Source: Dissulfurirhabdus thermomarina
Lineage (GTDB): Bacteria > Desulfobacterota > Dissulfuribacteria > Dissulfuribacterales > Dissulfurirhabdaceae
Length of the DNA: 64,000 bases
NCBI RefSeq assembly: GCF_012979235.1
Contig: NZ_JAATWC010000010.1
Span: 41,931 to 105,930, forward strand
Reading direction: 5' to 3'
Position numbers and translations under genes: made by a program
Shown: positions 32,782 through 42,900 of the stretch, in pieces
Numbering within the stretch: the stretch's first letter is position 1
How the letters are laid out: the number at the start of each line of letters is the position of its first letter
The notes under the pieces: generated by a model
The model's database searches: none
Told to the model about the DNA's origin: nothing
What the model saw: the letters and a program-made list of their open reading frames with translations, nothing else

Positions 32782-35700
32782 TTAATCCGGCCGGGTGGCG
32801 CGCCGGTCCGCCCCGGCGTCCGGCGGGCCGCCCGCCAGGTAGGCTTGCAGCGCCCGGGCCGTGGGGGTGTCCACCCCCGGGTCGGCCAGCTCGCGGGGAC
32901 GCCCGGCGAAGCAGAGCCGCCCGCCGCGGGCCCCGCCCCCGGGGCCGAGGTCCACGATCCAGTCCGCGGCCGCGATCACGTCGAGGTTGTGTTCCACCAC
33001 CACCACGGTGTGGCCCCGGTCCACGAGGCACTGGAGGTGGTCCACCAGGCGGGCCGTGTCCGCCATGTGGAGCCCGGTGGTGGGCTCGTCCAGCAGGATG
33101 AGGGCGGGCCGCCGCATCGGGGCGCCGAGTTCCTTGGCCAGCTTGATCCGCTGGGCCTCGCCGCCGGAGAGGGTGGGGCTCGGCTGGCCGAGGACGAGGT
33201 AGCCCAGCCCGAGCCGGCACACGGTCTCGGCGGTCCGGCGGATCGGGGGCACCGCCGCGAAGAACTCCGCCGCCTCCTCGAAGGTCATGGAGAGGATGTC
33301 GTGGATGTTCCGCCCCCGGTAGCGGATGTCCAGGGTTTCGGGGCGGAAGCGGCGCCCGCCGCAGGTCTCGCAGGTGACGTCCACGTCGGGGAGGATGCCG
33401 AGGCGGACCCGCCGGCTGCCGCGGCCCTCGCAGTCTTCGCATCGCCCGCCCCGGACGTTGAAGGAGAAGCGGCCGGCCCCGTAGCCCCGGGCCCGGGCCG
33501 CGGGCACGCGGGCCAGGAGCGAGCGGATCACCCCGAGGAGCCCCACGTAGGAGGCGGGGCAGGAACGGGGCGTCCGGCCGATGGGCGCATGGTCCACCAC
33601 GGCGACCCGGGCCAGGGCCTCGGCCCCGGCGACCCCGTCGGCCGCCCGCCCCGAGCCCCGGGCCTCCACGGCGGGCCGGAGGACCTCCTCCACCAGGGTG
33701 GTCTTGCCGGATCCCGACACCCCGGTGACCGCCACCAGGGCCCCGAGGGGGATCTCGAGCTCGGGGATCCGGAGGTTCCGGTGGCGGACGTTCCGGATTC
33801 GGAGGCGGCGTTCCGGGGGCGCCGGCCGGTCCTTGCCGGCCAGGCGGTGGCGGCCGGGGCTTCGGAGCGCCGCCGCGGTGGCGCTGGCCCGGCTGCGGCG
33901 GATGCGCCCCGGGGGGCCCTGGGCCACCAGGCGGCCCCCGTCCCGCCCCCCGCCGGGGCCGAGGTCCAGGACCCAGTCGGCGGCGAGCAGCGTCTCCTCG
34001 TCGTGTTCCACCACCACCACGGTGTTGCCCTGGTCCCGAAGGTCCCGCAGGGCGGCGACGAGGCGGCGGGTGTCCGAGGGGTGGAGGCCGATGGTGGGCT
34101 CGTCGAGCACCACGGTGAGCCCGGAGAGACCCGAGCCGGCCTGGGCGGCGAGGCGCAGCCGCTGGGCCTCGCCGCCCGAGAGGGTGTCGCCGCCCCGGTC
34201 CAGGGGCAGGTAGTCGAGGCCCACCGCCTCGAGGAACTCGAGACGCCGGAGGGCCTCCCGGGCCAGGGGGCGGCCCACGGGGTCGAGGCGCTCGTCCCAC
34301 GGGGGGATCTCGAGCCAGTCCGCCAGCACGCGGCGGGCCTCGCCGATCTCCATGGCGGAGAGCGCGTCGAGGCCCAGCCCGCCGAGCCGCCAGGCGCGGG
34401 CCTCGGCGCAGAGGCGGGAGCCGCCGCAGGCGGGGCAGGGGATCTCCTTTCCCTCCGGGTGGCCGAGCCCGCCGCAGTCCGGGCAGGCCCCGGCCGGGGT
34501 GTGGAACGAGAAGAGGAGGGGGTCCGGGTCCGGGAGGGCGCGCCCGCAGTCCGGGCAGGCATGGTGGAGGCTGAGCCGGCGTTCCCCGGCGGCGTCGAGG
34601 AGCACCAGCTCGCCGCCGCCGGCGGCCAGCGCCGCGTCCGCCAGGTCGCGGAGCGCGTCCGGGGCCAGCACCCCCGGGGTGAAGGGGCCGAAGACCCACT
34701 CCACGGTGTGGACGCCGTGGCGGGAGAGCGGCGGCGGGGGCGGCACCCGGTGGAGCACCCCGTCCACCCGGACCTCGGAGAGCCCGGCCCGCACCGCCGC
34801 CTCCACCACCGGCCGGTGCCAGCCCTTGCGGCGCCGGACCCGGGGGGCGAGGAGCCGGGCCTCGCCCCGGGCCTCCTCCCGGATCCGCCGGTGGAGGGTC
34901 TCCCGGTCCATGGCCTCCAGGGGGCGGCCGCAGCCGGGGCAGAAGGCCCGGGCGGCCTTGGCGTAGAGGAGCCGCAGGTGGTGGGCCACCTCCGTGAGGG
35001 TGGCCACGGTGCTGCGGGGCCCGGCCCGGCTCGTCCGCTGCTCGATGGCCACGGTGGGGGTGAGCCCCGTCACCCGGTCCACCTCGGGCCGCTCGTACAT
35101 GCGGATGAACTGGCGCATGTAGAAGGAGAGCCCCTCCACGTAGCGCCGCTGCCCCTCCGAGAAGACCACGTCGAAGGCCAGGGAGGACTTCCCGGAGCCC
35201 GAGACCCCGGTGATCACCACGAGCCGGCCGCGGGGGATGTCCACGTCGAGGTCCCGGAGGTTGTGATGGCGGGCGCCGCGGATCCGGATGGCCCGCCGGG
35301 TGCCTTGCCGGGGTCTCCGGCGCGGCCGGCGGGGGGGCGGCGAGGCCGCCGCGGCCAGGGCCGCGCCGGTGGCGGACCCGGCGCGGCCGGCCAGGTCCCC
35401 CGGCGGCCCGGCGTAGACCAGTCGTCCCCCGGCGGCGCCGCCCCCCGGCCCCAGGTCCACCACCCAGTCCGCCCGGCGGACCAGCTCGAGGTCGTGCTCC
35501 ACCGCCACCACCGTGTGGCCGGCGGCGGTGAGCCGCCGCAGGGCCTCGGCCAGCCGGGCCGCCTCCCGGGGGTGGAGCCCGGCCGAGGGCTCGTCCAGGA
35601 GGTAGAGGTCCCGGGCGGCGCCCGCCGATCCCAGGGAGCGGGCCAGCCGGAGCCGCTGGGCCTCCCCGCCCGAGAGGGTGTTGAGCGGCTGGCCCAGCCG

Positions 35701-38061
35701 CAGGTGGCCGAGGCCGAGCTGCCGGGCGGCGGCGAGGGGGCCGGACCGGCCGAGCACCTCCGGGAGGGCCTCGGCCGCCGCGTCCAGGGTGAGGTCCAGG
35801 ATGTCGGCGATGTTCCGACCCCGGTGGCGCACGGCCAGGACCTCGGCGCCGAACCGCCGGCCGCGGCAGGCGGGGCAGGGGAGGGCGACGTCCGGAAGGA
35901 ACTGCATCTCCACCCATTCCACCCCCTGCCCGGCGCAGGCCTCGCACCGTCCGCCGGCCGTGTTGAAGGAGAAGGCCCCGGGCCCGAGCCCGGCGGCCCG
36001 GGCCGCCGGAGTGGCGGCCAGCAGGCGCCGGACGGGGGTGAGCAGGTCCAGGTAGGTGGCCGGGCAGCCCCGGGGGGTGCGCCCCAGCGGGGCCTGGTTC
36101 ACGAGGTGCACCCGGTCCACCGCCCCGGCCCCCCGGATCTCGCGGAACCGGCCCGGGGGCTCCGTGGGGAGGCCCTTCAGGCGGAGGAGGCCCCGGTGGA
36201 GGACCAGCTCGAGGAGGGTGGACTTGCCGGAGCCCGAGACCCCGGTGAGACACGTGAAGCGGCCCAGCGGAAAGGCCACGTCGAGGTCCCGGAGGTTGTT
36301 CTCGGCGGCGCCCAGCACCTCGATGGCTCCCCCCGGCGGCGCCGGCACGGCGGCGGGGGGCGGCGCCGGGGCGGCGGCCCGGGGCTCCCGGAGCCGCCCC
36401 GGCGGCCCGAGATAGGCGAGACGGCCGCCCGCCTCGCCCGATCCGGGCCCGAGGGCCACCACCAGGTCCGCTCCTTTCACGACCACCGGGTCGTGTTCCA
36501 CCACGAGGACGGTGTTGTCGCGCTCCACCAGGGCGCGGAAGAGGTCCAGGAGCCGCCGGTTGTCCACGGGGTGGAGCCCGGTGGTGGGTTCGTCGAGGAC
36601 GTAGAGGGTCTCCGATAGGTCGGTCCCGATGGCCCGGGCCAGGGAGACCCGGGCCACCTCGCCGCCGGAGAGCGACCGGGACTGCCGGTCCAGCGCCAGG
36701 TAGCCGAGGCCGGCCCGGCAGAGGGTGTCGAGACGCCGCTCGAGGTCGTCCCGGAGGCGCTCGGCGGCGGCGTCGCCGGAGAGCCCGGGGGCCAGGCCGC
36801 GGACCCACTCCAGGGCCTCGTCCAGGGGGAGGGCGTAGAAGTCGGCGATGGTGCGCCCGCCGAGCCGGTAGCGGAGGGTCTCTTCCCGGAAGCGGCGGCC
36901 GCCGCAGGCGGAGCAGGTCCGGTAGGCCCGGTACCGGGCGAGCCACATGCGGACGTGGGCCTTGTAGCGCTTGCCCTCGAGCCAGTCGAAGTAGGCCCGG
37001 AGGCCGGGCCAGTCGCCGTCGCCTTCCCGGACGGCCGCCCGGGTGGCCTCGTCGAGGCGGTTCCAGGGGGTGTCCTCCGGGACGCCCCGCCGGCGGAGCC
37101 AGGCGAGGAGCTGCGCCTTCTCCTCCGGCCAGTTCTCCAGGGGCCGGATCGCCCCCGCCGCCACGGACAAGGACGGGTCCGGGACCACCAGGTCCCAGTC
37201 CACGCCGGTCACCCGGCCGAACCCCTGGCAGGCGGGGCAGGCCCCGGCGGGGCTGTTGAAGGAGAAGAGGGCGGGGACGGGGGCGGGGAAACTCCGGTCG
37301 CACCGGGCGCAGTGGCGGCCCCGGCTGAAGGCCCGGGGCGGGGCGTCCGGGAGGCGGAGCCGCATCCGCCCGCCGCCCAGGGCGAAGGCCTGCTCCGCGG
37401 AGTCGAGGACGCGCTCTTGCCGGGCGGCCTCCAGGGGAAACCGGTCCACCACGACCTGGCGGGGCCCCGGCCCGTCCCCGAGCTCGCGGACCTCGCCGCC
37501 GATGAGCTCCCGGTGGTATCCCAGGCGGGCCAGCTCGGCTGCGGCGCCGGCCGCCACCTCGGCGGTGAGCACGACGGCGCCGCGCCCGCCCCGGGCGGCG
37601 GCCTCGGCCACCGCCCGCCAGACGTCCCCGGGTCCCTCGTCCGCCACGGGGCGCCCGCATCCCGGGCAGTGGAGGACGGCGGCCCGGTGGAAGAGGAGCC
37701 GTGCCGGGTAGGTCGCCTCGGAGAGGGTCCCCACGGTGGACCGGGCGCTCCGGACGGGGTTGGCCTGGCCGATGGCCACGGCCGGGGGCAGGTTGGAGAG
37801 CTCGGCGGCCTCGGGCCGCGGGAGCCGCTCCAGGAACTGGCGGGCGTAGGGGGAGAAGGTCTCCACGTACCGGCGCTGGGCCTCGGCGTAGAGGGTATCG
37901 AAGGCCAGGGTGGACTTTCCCGCCCCGGAGGGCCCGGTCACCACGATGACGCGGTGGAGGGGGAGGTCGAGGTCGATCCCCTTCAGGTTGTGGTGGGCGA
38001 GCCCCCGGGCGTGGATGGCGGGGACGGTCCGCCCGCCGCTCTTCGGCCCCTTCCGGGTCAA
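32782..38061 (-). CDS. uvrA: Tandem-duplicated excinuclease UvrA (two UvrA units in one chain)
   Basis: A 1759-residue protein, almost twice the usual 940. Four Walker A motifs are visible, so four ABC domains: GPSGAGKST (about residue 43), GVSGSGKST (about 590), GVSGSGKSS (about 930) and GVSGSGKTT (about 1435). There are four matching SGGE signatures and Walker B/D-loop LDEPT motifs. Zinc fingers appear in each unit (CPGCG, CPACQ, CPDCG, CPACGG, CEDCEG, CETCGG). UvrA normally works as a homodimer to find bulky DNA lesions and load UvrB; this chain would be a covalent dimer. The stop of the upstream ispH gene overlaps its ATG. No break or frameshift was seen. Confidence 0.95.
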   Translation of the reverse strand: MTRKGPKSGGRTVPAIHARGLAHHNLKGIDLDLPLHRVIVVTGPSGAGKSTLAFDTLYAEAQRRYVETFSPYARQFLERLPRPEAAELSNLPPAVAIGQANPVRSARSTVGTLSEATYPARLLFHRAAVLHCPGCGRPVADEGPGDVWRAVAEAAARGGRGAVVLTAEVAAGAAAELARLGYHRELIGGEVRELGDGPGPRQVVVDRFPLEAARQERVLDSAEQAFALGGGRMRLRLPDAPPRAFSRGRHCARCDRSFPAPVPALFSFNSPAGACPACQGFGRVTGVDWDLVVPDPSLSVAAGAIRPLENWPEEKAQLLAWLRRRGVPEDTPWNRLDEATRAAVREGDGDWPGLRAYFDWLEGKRYKAHVRMWLARYRAYRTCSACGGRRFREETLRYRLGGRTIADFYALPLDEALEWVRGLAPGLSGDAAAERLRDDLERRLDTLCRAGLGYLALDRQSRSLSGGEVARVSLARAIGTDLSETLYVLDEPTTGLHPVDNRRLLDLFRALVERDNTVLVVEHDPVVVKGADLVVALGPGSGEAGGRLAYLGPPGRLREPRAAAPAPPPAAVPAPPGGAIEVLGAAENNLRDLDVAFPLGRFTCLTGVSGSGKSTLLELVLHRGLLRLKGLPTEPPGRFREIRGAGAVDRVHLVNQAPLGRTPRGCPATYLDLLTPVRRLLAATPAARAAGLGPGAFSFNTAGGRCEACAGQGVEWVEMQFLPDVALPCPACRGRRFGAEVLAVRHRGRNIADILDLTLDAAAEALPEVLGRSGPLAAARQLGLGHLRLGQPLNTLSGGEAQRLRLARSLGSAGAARDLYLLDEPSAGLHPREAARLAEALRRLTAAGHTVVAVEHDLELVRRADWVVDLGPGGGAAGGRLVYAGPPGDLAGRAGSATGAALAAAASPPPRRPRRRPRQGTRRAIRIRGARHHNLRDLDVDIPRGRLVVITGVSGSGKSSLAFDVVFSEGQRRYVEGLSFYMRQFIRMYERPEVDRVTGLTPTVAIEQRTSRAGPRSTVATLTEVAHHLRLLYAKAARAFCPGCGRPLEAMDRETLHRRIREEARGEARLLAPRVRRRKGWHRPVVEAAVRAGLSEVRVDGVLHRVPPPPPLSRHGVHTVEWVFGPFTPGVLAPDALRDLADAALAAGGGELVLLDAAGERRLSLHHACPDCGRALPDPDPLLFSFHTPAGACPDCGGLGHPEGKEIPCPACGGSRLCAEARAWRLGGLGLDALSAMEIGEARRVLADWLEIPPWDERLDPVGRPLAREALRRLEFLEAVGLDYLPLDRGGDTLSGGEAQRLRLAAQAGSGLSGLTVVLDEPTIGLHPSDTRRLVAALRDLRDQGNTVVVVEHDEETLLAADWVLDLGPGGGRDGGRLVAQGPPGRIRRSRASATAAALRSPGRHRLAGKDRPAPPERRLRIRNVRHRNLRIPELEIPLGALVAVTGVSGSGKTTLVEEVLRPAVEARGSGRAADGVAGAEALARVAVVDHAPIGRTPRSCPASYVGLLGVIRSLLARVPAARARGYGAGRFSFNVRGGRCEDCEGRGSRRVRLGILPDVDVTCETCGGRRFRPETLDIRYRGRNIHDILSMTFEEAAEFFAAVPPIRRTAETVCRLGLGYLVLGQPSPTLSGGEAQRIKLAKELGAPMRRPALILLDEPTTGLHMADTARLVDHLQCLVDRGHTVVVVEHNLDVIAAADWIVDLGPGGGARGGRLCFAGRPRELADPGVDTPTARALQAYLAGGPPDAGADRRATRPD

Positions 38062-39779
38062 GGCGAGAGGGGGGCCAGGGCGGCGGCCAGGAGCACCAGG
38101 CAGGCGCCTTCCGTGGCGGCCTCCAGCCGGAGGTTCTGGCCCATGCGCCGCTTCTCGAAGGGGATGGTGAGGGCCAGGAGGTAGGCGGCGGCCGGAACGA
38201 AGGCCAGGAGGCGGCGGGGGGCGAGGCCGGCCAGCACCGGTCCGGCCGCGGCCAGGGCCAGCGCCACGGCCAGGAGGCGGACCAGGAGCAGGGCCCGCTT
38301 CTCCCCGACGAGGACGGGGAGGGTCTCGAGGCCCACGATCTGGTCGCCCTGGACGTCCAGGATCTCGAGGAGCACCGAGCGGATGTAGACCAGGACGGCG
38401 GCCAGGCCGAAGACGGCCAGGACCTCGCCGTTCCAGGGGGGCCGCCAGGCGTCCCCGGGCATCAGCACGGCCACGGAGGACCAGGCCAGGGCCACCAGGA
38501 GGGCCTTGGAGCCCGGGACGTGACGGGCGAGCCGGTGGCGCCGGACGGCGGGGAGGAGCTGGGCGCAGTAGAGCGCGGCCAGGCCGGCCAGGGAGAGGAG
38601 GAAGGGCAGGGCGAGGCGGCCCAGGTGCGCCGCCGCGGCCAGGGCCCCGGCCAGGGCCGCCGCGGAGGCCGCGGCCATGAACCCCTTGTGCTGGCTCACG
38701 AACCTGGCCCGGAGGGGGTCGTTGTAGCGGCCGGCCTCATGGTCCAGGAGCCGGTAGAGGGTGTGGACGGCGAAGACGAACCCCGCCGCGGCCAGGGGCG
38801 CCGCCGGGAGGACGCCGGGCCGGCCGAGGACCCGGGCGGCGGCCCAGGCCAGCGCCGCGCCGCAGGCCGCGGTCCAGGCGTTGGACTCCAGCAGGAACCG
38901 GACCGCCCGGTAGAGGAGCCGGCGGAGGGCGGACTCGTGCCGGCCGGGCAGGGCCTCGATCTCCCGGACCACCCGGTTGATGATCCAGTTGGGGGTGGAG
39001 GCGCCCGCCGTGACCCCCACCCGCCGGAAGCGGGAGAGGGCGGCCCGGTCGAGGTCGCGGTCCGTCTCCACGGCGAAGGCCGCCCGCCCGGTCTCCTCGG
39101 CGATCTCGGCCAGGCGCCGGGTGTTGGCGCTCTGGCGCCCGCCCACCACCACCACGGCGTCGCACTCGGCGGCCAGGCGCCGGACCTCGGCCTGTCGCTT
39201 GTGGGTGGAGTGGCAGATGGTGTTGTAGACGCGCCCGCCGGGGAACCTTGCCAGGATGCGCCGGGACCAGGCCTCGAAGCGCTCGCGGTCCTGGGTGGTC
39301 TGGGCCACCACGATGTAGGGGCCGGGATCCTCCAGGGCCTCGATGTCCGCCTCGGTGCTCACGAGGCGGCCCCGGCCGCCGGCGTGGCCCAGGATGCCCA
39401 CCACCTCGGGGTGGCCGGGGTCCCCCACGAGGAGGCAGGTGTCGCCGGCCTCGGCGTGGCGCCGGACGATCATCTGGACCTTGACCACCCGGCCGCAGGT
39501 GGCGTCGAGGATGCGAAAGCCCGCGGCGGCGAGCCGGGCCTTTTCCTCCGGCGGGACGCCGTGGGCGCGGATGATCACCGTCCCCTCCCCGCGCTCCGGG
39601 ATCTCCCGGAGGACGTGGATGCCCCGGGCCTCCAGGAGGGCCAGGGCGGAGGGGTTGTGGATGAGGGGGCCGTAGGTGAAGACGGGACCGGCGGCGTCCC
39701 GGGAGGCGGCCAGGGCCATGTCCATGGCCCGGCGGACGCCCATGCAGAAGCCGGCCACCCTGGCGATGCGGACCTTCAC
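38058..39779 (-). CDS. ispH: IspH (LytB) fused to a UbiA-type prenyltransferase domain
   Basis: A 573-residue fusion. Residues 1 to about 280 are IspH, which makes IPP and DMAPP in the last step of the MEP pathway. The three iron-sulfur cysteines are in FCMGVRRA, LDATCGRV and YNTICHSTHKRQ, with HGVPP and TAGASTPNWIINRV also seen. The rest (about 285-573) has about eight membrane helices and UbiA-family motifs: the first aspartate motif is altered (HEAGRYNDPLRARF), the second is ILDVQGDQIVGLETLP. The fusion would place isoprenoid synthesis next to a membrane prenyl transfer step. Such fusions are known in some deltaproteobacteria. It sits between glyS and uvrA. Confidence 0.9.
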   Translation of the reverse strand: MKVRIARVAGFCMGVRRAMDMALAASRDAAGPVFTYGPLIHNPSALALLEARGIHVLREIPERGEGTVIIRAHGVPPEEKARLAAAGFRILDATCGRVVKVQMIVRRHAEAGDTCLLVGDPGHPEVVGILGHAGGRGRLVSTEADIEALEDPGPYIVVAQTTQDRERFEAWSRRILARFPGGRVYNTICHSTHKRQAEVRRLAAECDAVVVVGGRQSANTRRLAEIAEETGRAAFAVETDRDLDRAALSRFRRVGVTAGASTPNWIINRVVREIEALPGRHESALRRLLYRAVRFLLESNAWTAACGAALAWAAARVLGRPGVLPAAPLAAAGFVFAVHTLYRLLDHEAGRYNDPLRARFVSQHKGFMAAASAAALAGALAAAAHLGRLALPFLLSLAGLAALYCAQLLPAVRRHRLARHVPGSKALLVALAWSSVAVLMPGDAWRPPWNGEVLAVFGLAAVLVYIRSVLLEILDVQGDQIVGLETLPVLVGEKRALLLVRLLAVALALAAAGPVLAGLAPRRLLAFVPAAAYLLALTIPFEKRRMGQNLRLEAATEGACLVLLAAALAPLSP

Positions 39780-39792
39780 GGCGGCTGTCGCG

Positions 39793-41864
39793 TCAGCCGG
39801 CGGCCATGGCGGAGAGGTCGCCCACCGCCAGGAAGAGGTCCGCGATGCGCCGGAGCAACGCCAGGCGGTTCCGGCGCACGGCGGGGTCCTCCGCCATGAC
39901 CATCACCTCGTCGAAGAAGCGGTCGACGTGGGGCTTGAGGTCGAGGAGGCGGACGAGGCCGGCCTCGTAGTCGCGGTCATGGAACCGCTGACGGACTTCG
40001 GCCTCCATGCCCGAGAGGGCCTCGTGGAGGGACCGCTCCGCGGGCTCGGCGAGCCGTTCCGGGTCGAGCCCGCCGCCCTGGAAGTCCTTCAGGATGTTCA
40101 TCACCCGCTTGAAGGCCGTGCCCAGGGGGGCGAACTCGGGTCGGCCCCGCACCGCCTCCAGTGCCTCCACCCGCCGGCGGCAGTCGGCGGGATCCTCGAA
40201 TCCGCAGCGCACGGCGGCCTCCACGGTGTCGGCGGGGTGGCCGCGGCCCGCCAGCTCGTGGACGAGGCGGGCGCGGAAGAAGTCGAGGACCTCCCGCCGC
40301 ACGGCGTCGAGGTCGGCCCCGAGCCCCTCCGGCAGCCCCGCGAGGGCCGCGTCCACCAGCTCGTCCAGGCGGAGCGGGGGGGATCGGTCCTCCAGGATCC
40401 GGATCACGCCCAGGGCCAGGCGCCGGAGCCCGTAGGGGTCCGCCGTCCCGGAGGGCTGGAGCCCGATGGCGAAGGTGGCGCAGACGGTGTCGGCCTTGTC
40501 CGCCAGCGCCACCGCGGCCCCGGCGGCTCCGGCCGGCAGTTCCCCGCCGGCCCGGACGGGGAGGTAGTGCTCCCGGATGGCGTCGGCCACCTCGGGCGTT
40601 TCCCCGGAGAGGAGGGCGTACTCCCGGCCCATGATCCCCTGGAGGGTGGGAAACTCCCCCACCATCTCGGTGAGGAGGTCGGCCTTGGCGAGGCGGGCGG
40701 CGCGGGCGGCGCCCGCCTCGGCGGCGGGGTCCAGCCGCCGGGCGACGAAGCGGGCCAGGGCCTCCACCCGGCGGGTCTTGTCCAGCATGGAGCCCAGGGG
40801 GGCGTGGAAGACCACGTCCGCCAGGCCCGGGACGTAGGCCTCGAGGGGCCGGCGCCGGTCTTCCTCGAAGAAGAAGGCCGCGTCGGCGAGCCGGGCCCGG
40901 AGGACCCGCTCGTGCCCCCGGGTGACCAGTTCCGGCCGCGGGGAGGGCGTGTTGTTCACGGCCACGAAGTGGGGGAGCAGGTCCCCGGCCTCGTCCACCA
41001 CGGCGAAGTACTTCTGGTGTTCCCGCATGGCGGTGACCAGGACCGGCCTCGGAAGTTCCAGGAACCGGCGGTCGAAGTCCCCGCACACGGCCACGGGGTA
41101 CTCGGTGAGGTCGGCGTTGAGGTCGATGAGCTCGGGGTCGGGGAGGAGGCGGCCGCCCCGGGCCGCCGCGGCCGCCTCTGCGGCCTCGCGCACCCGGGCC
41201 CGCCGGTCGGCCGGGTCGGCCGTCACGAACCGGTCGGCGAGGGCGGTCCGGTAGGCCTCGAGGTCCGCGGCGACGGCCACCGGCCCCGGGGCCGCGAAGC
41301 GGTGCCCCCGGCTCTCCCGCCCGGAGCGGACCCCGGCCAGCGCGAGGGGGACCACGTCGTCGCCGAAGAGGGCCACCAGCCACCGGATGGGCCGGGCGAA
41401 GCGGAGGTCGTGCGCCCCCCACCGCATGGTCTTCGGGAAGGGGAGGGCCGTCACCAGGCCCGCCAGGATCCCGGGCAGGACCTCCAGGGCGGGCCGCCCC
41501 GGGACCCGCCGGTCCAGCACCACGTAGGCGCCCCGGTCCGTCTCCTCCACCGAGAGGGCCGAGACGTCCACCCCGTGCTTGCGGGCGAAGCCCTCCGCCG
41601 CCCGGGTGGGGCGTCCCTTCCCGTCGAAGGCCGCCGCGGCGGGCGGGCCGGTGAGGCGCTCCTCCAGGTCCGCCTGGGCCTCGGCGAGGCCGTCCACGAA
41701 GAGGGCGAGGCGGCGCGGGGTCCCGAGGGTCCGGACCGGGCCGTGGGCGAGGCGGGCCGCCTCAAGGCCCCGCCGGGCGAGGTCCTCGAGGGCCTCGAGG
41801 GCCCCCGGGAGGAAGCCCGCGGGGAGCTCCTCGGTCCCGATCTCGAAGAGGAGCGGTCGGCGGT

Positions 41865-41868
<4 letters not shown>
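39793..41868 (-). CDS. glyS: Glycyl-tRNA synthetase beta subunit
   Basis: The larger subunit of the alpha2-beta2 bacterial glycyl-tRNA synthetase, needed to recognise and charge tRNA-Gly. The 691-residue protein begins [20 protein letters not shown] and shows [34 protein letters not shown] and the C-terminal DALR-like anticodon domain ending [15 protein letters not shown] 41868 overlaps the glyQ stop; a longer upstream reading is the antisense/shadow of glyQ and was rejected. The ispH fusion gene lies 13 bases beyond its stop in the opposite direction of coordinates. Confidence 0.95.
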
Positions 41869-42728
<860 letters not shown>

Positions 42729-42781
42729 GTCGCCTCGGCGGGCCGGCGCACCGCCGTTTCCGGGGGGTTCGGGGTCCAAAC

Positions 42782-42810
42782 TAGATAGCATTTCCCCCCG
42801 GGGGCGTCAA
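42782..42810 (-). promoter_or_regulatory. Predicted promoter of the glyQ operon
   Basis: TTGACG (42810-42805) and TATCTA (42787-42782) with a 17-base spacer on the minus strand, about 54 bases before the glyQ start. Confidence 0.6.
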
Positions 42811-42900
42811 CTCGGTTCGGGTTTTGCCGGAGCGGAGGTTGGTGTAGAAAAGAGATGGGCGCGTCGTCGCCGCCCGCGCCCGAATCCATGGGAGGTCGAG

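Noticed and set aside
32410..36618. A very long plus-strand open frame (over 1,400 codons) opposite uvrA
   Set aside because: It is the antisense of a real UvrA. It has low-complexity Pro/Arg/Gly composition, no domain and no ribosome site. High GC creates long shadow frames throughout this window.
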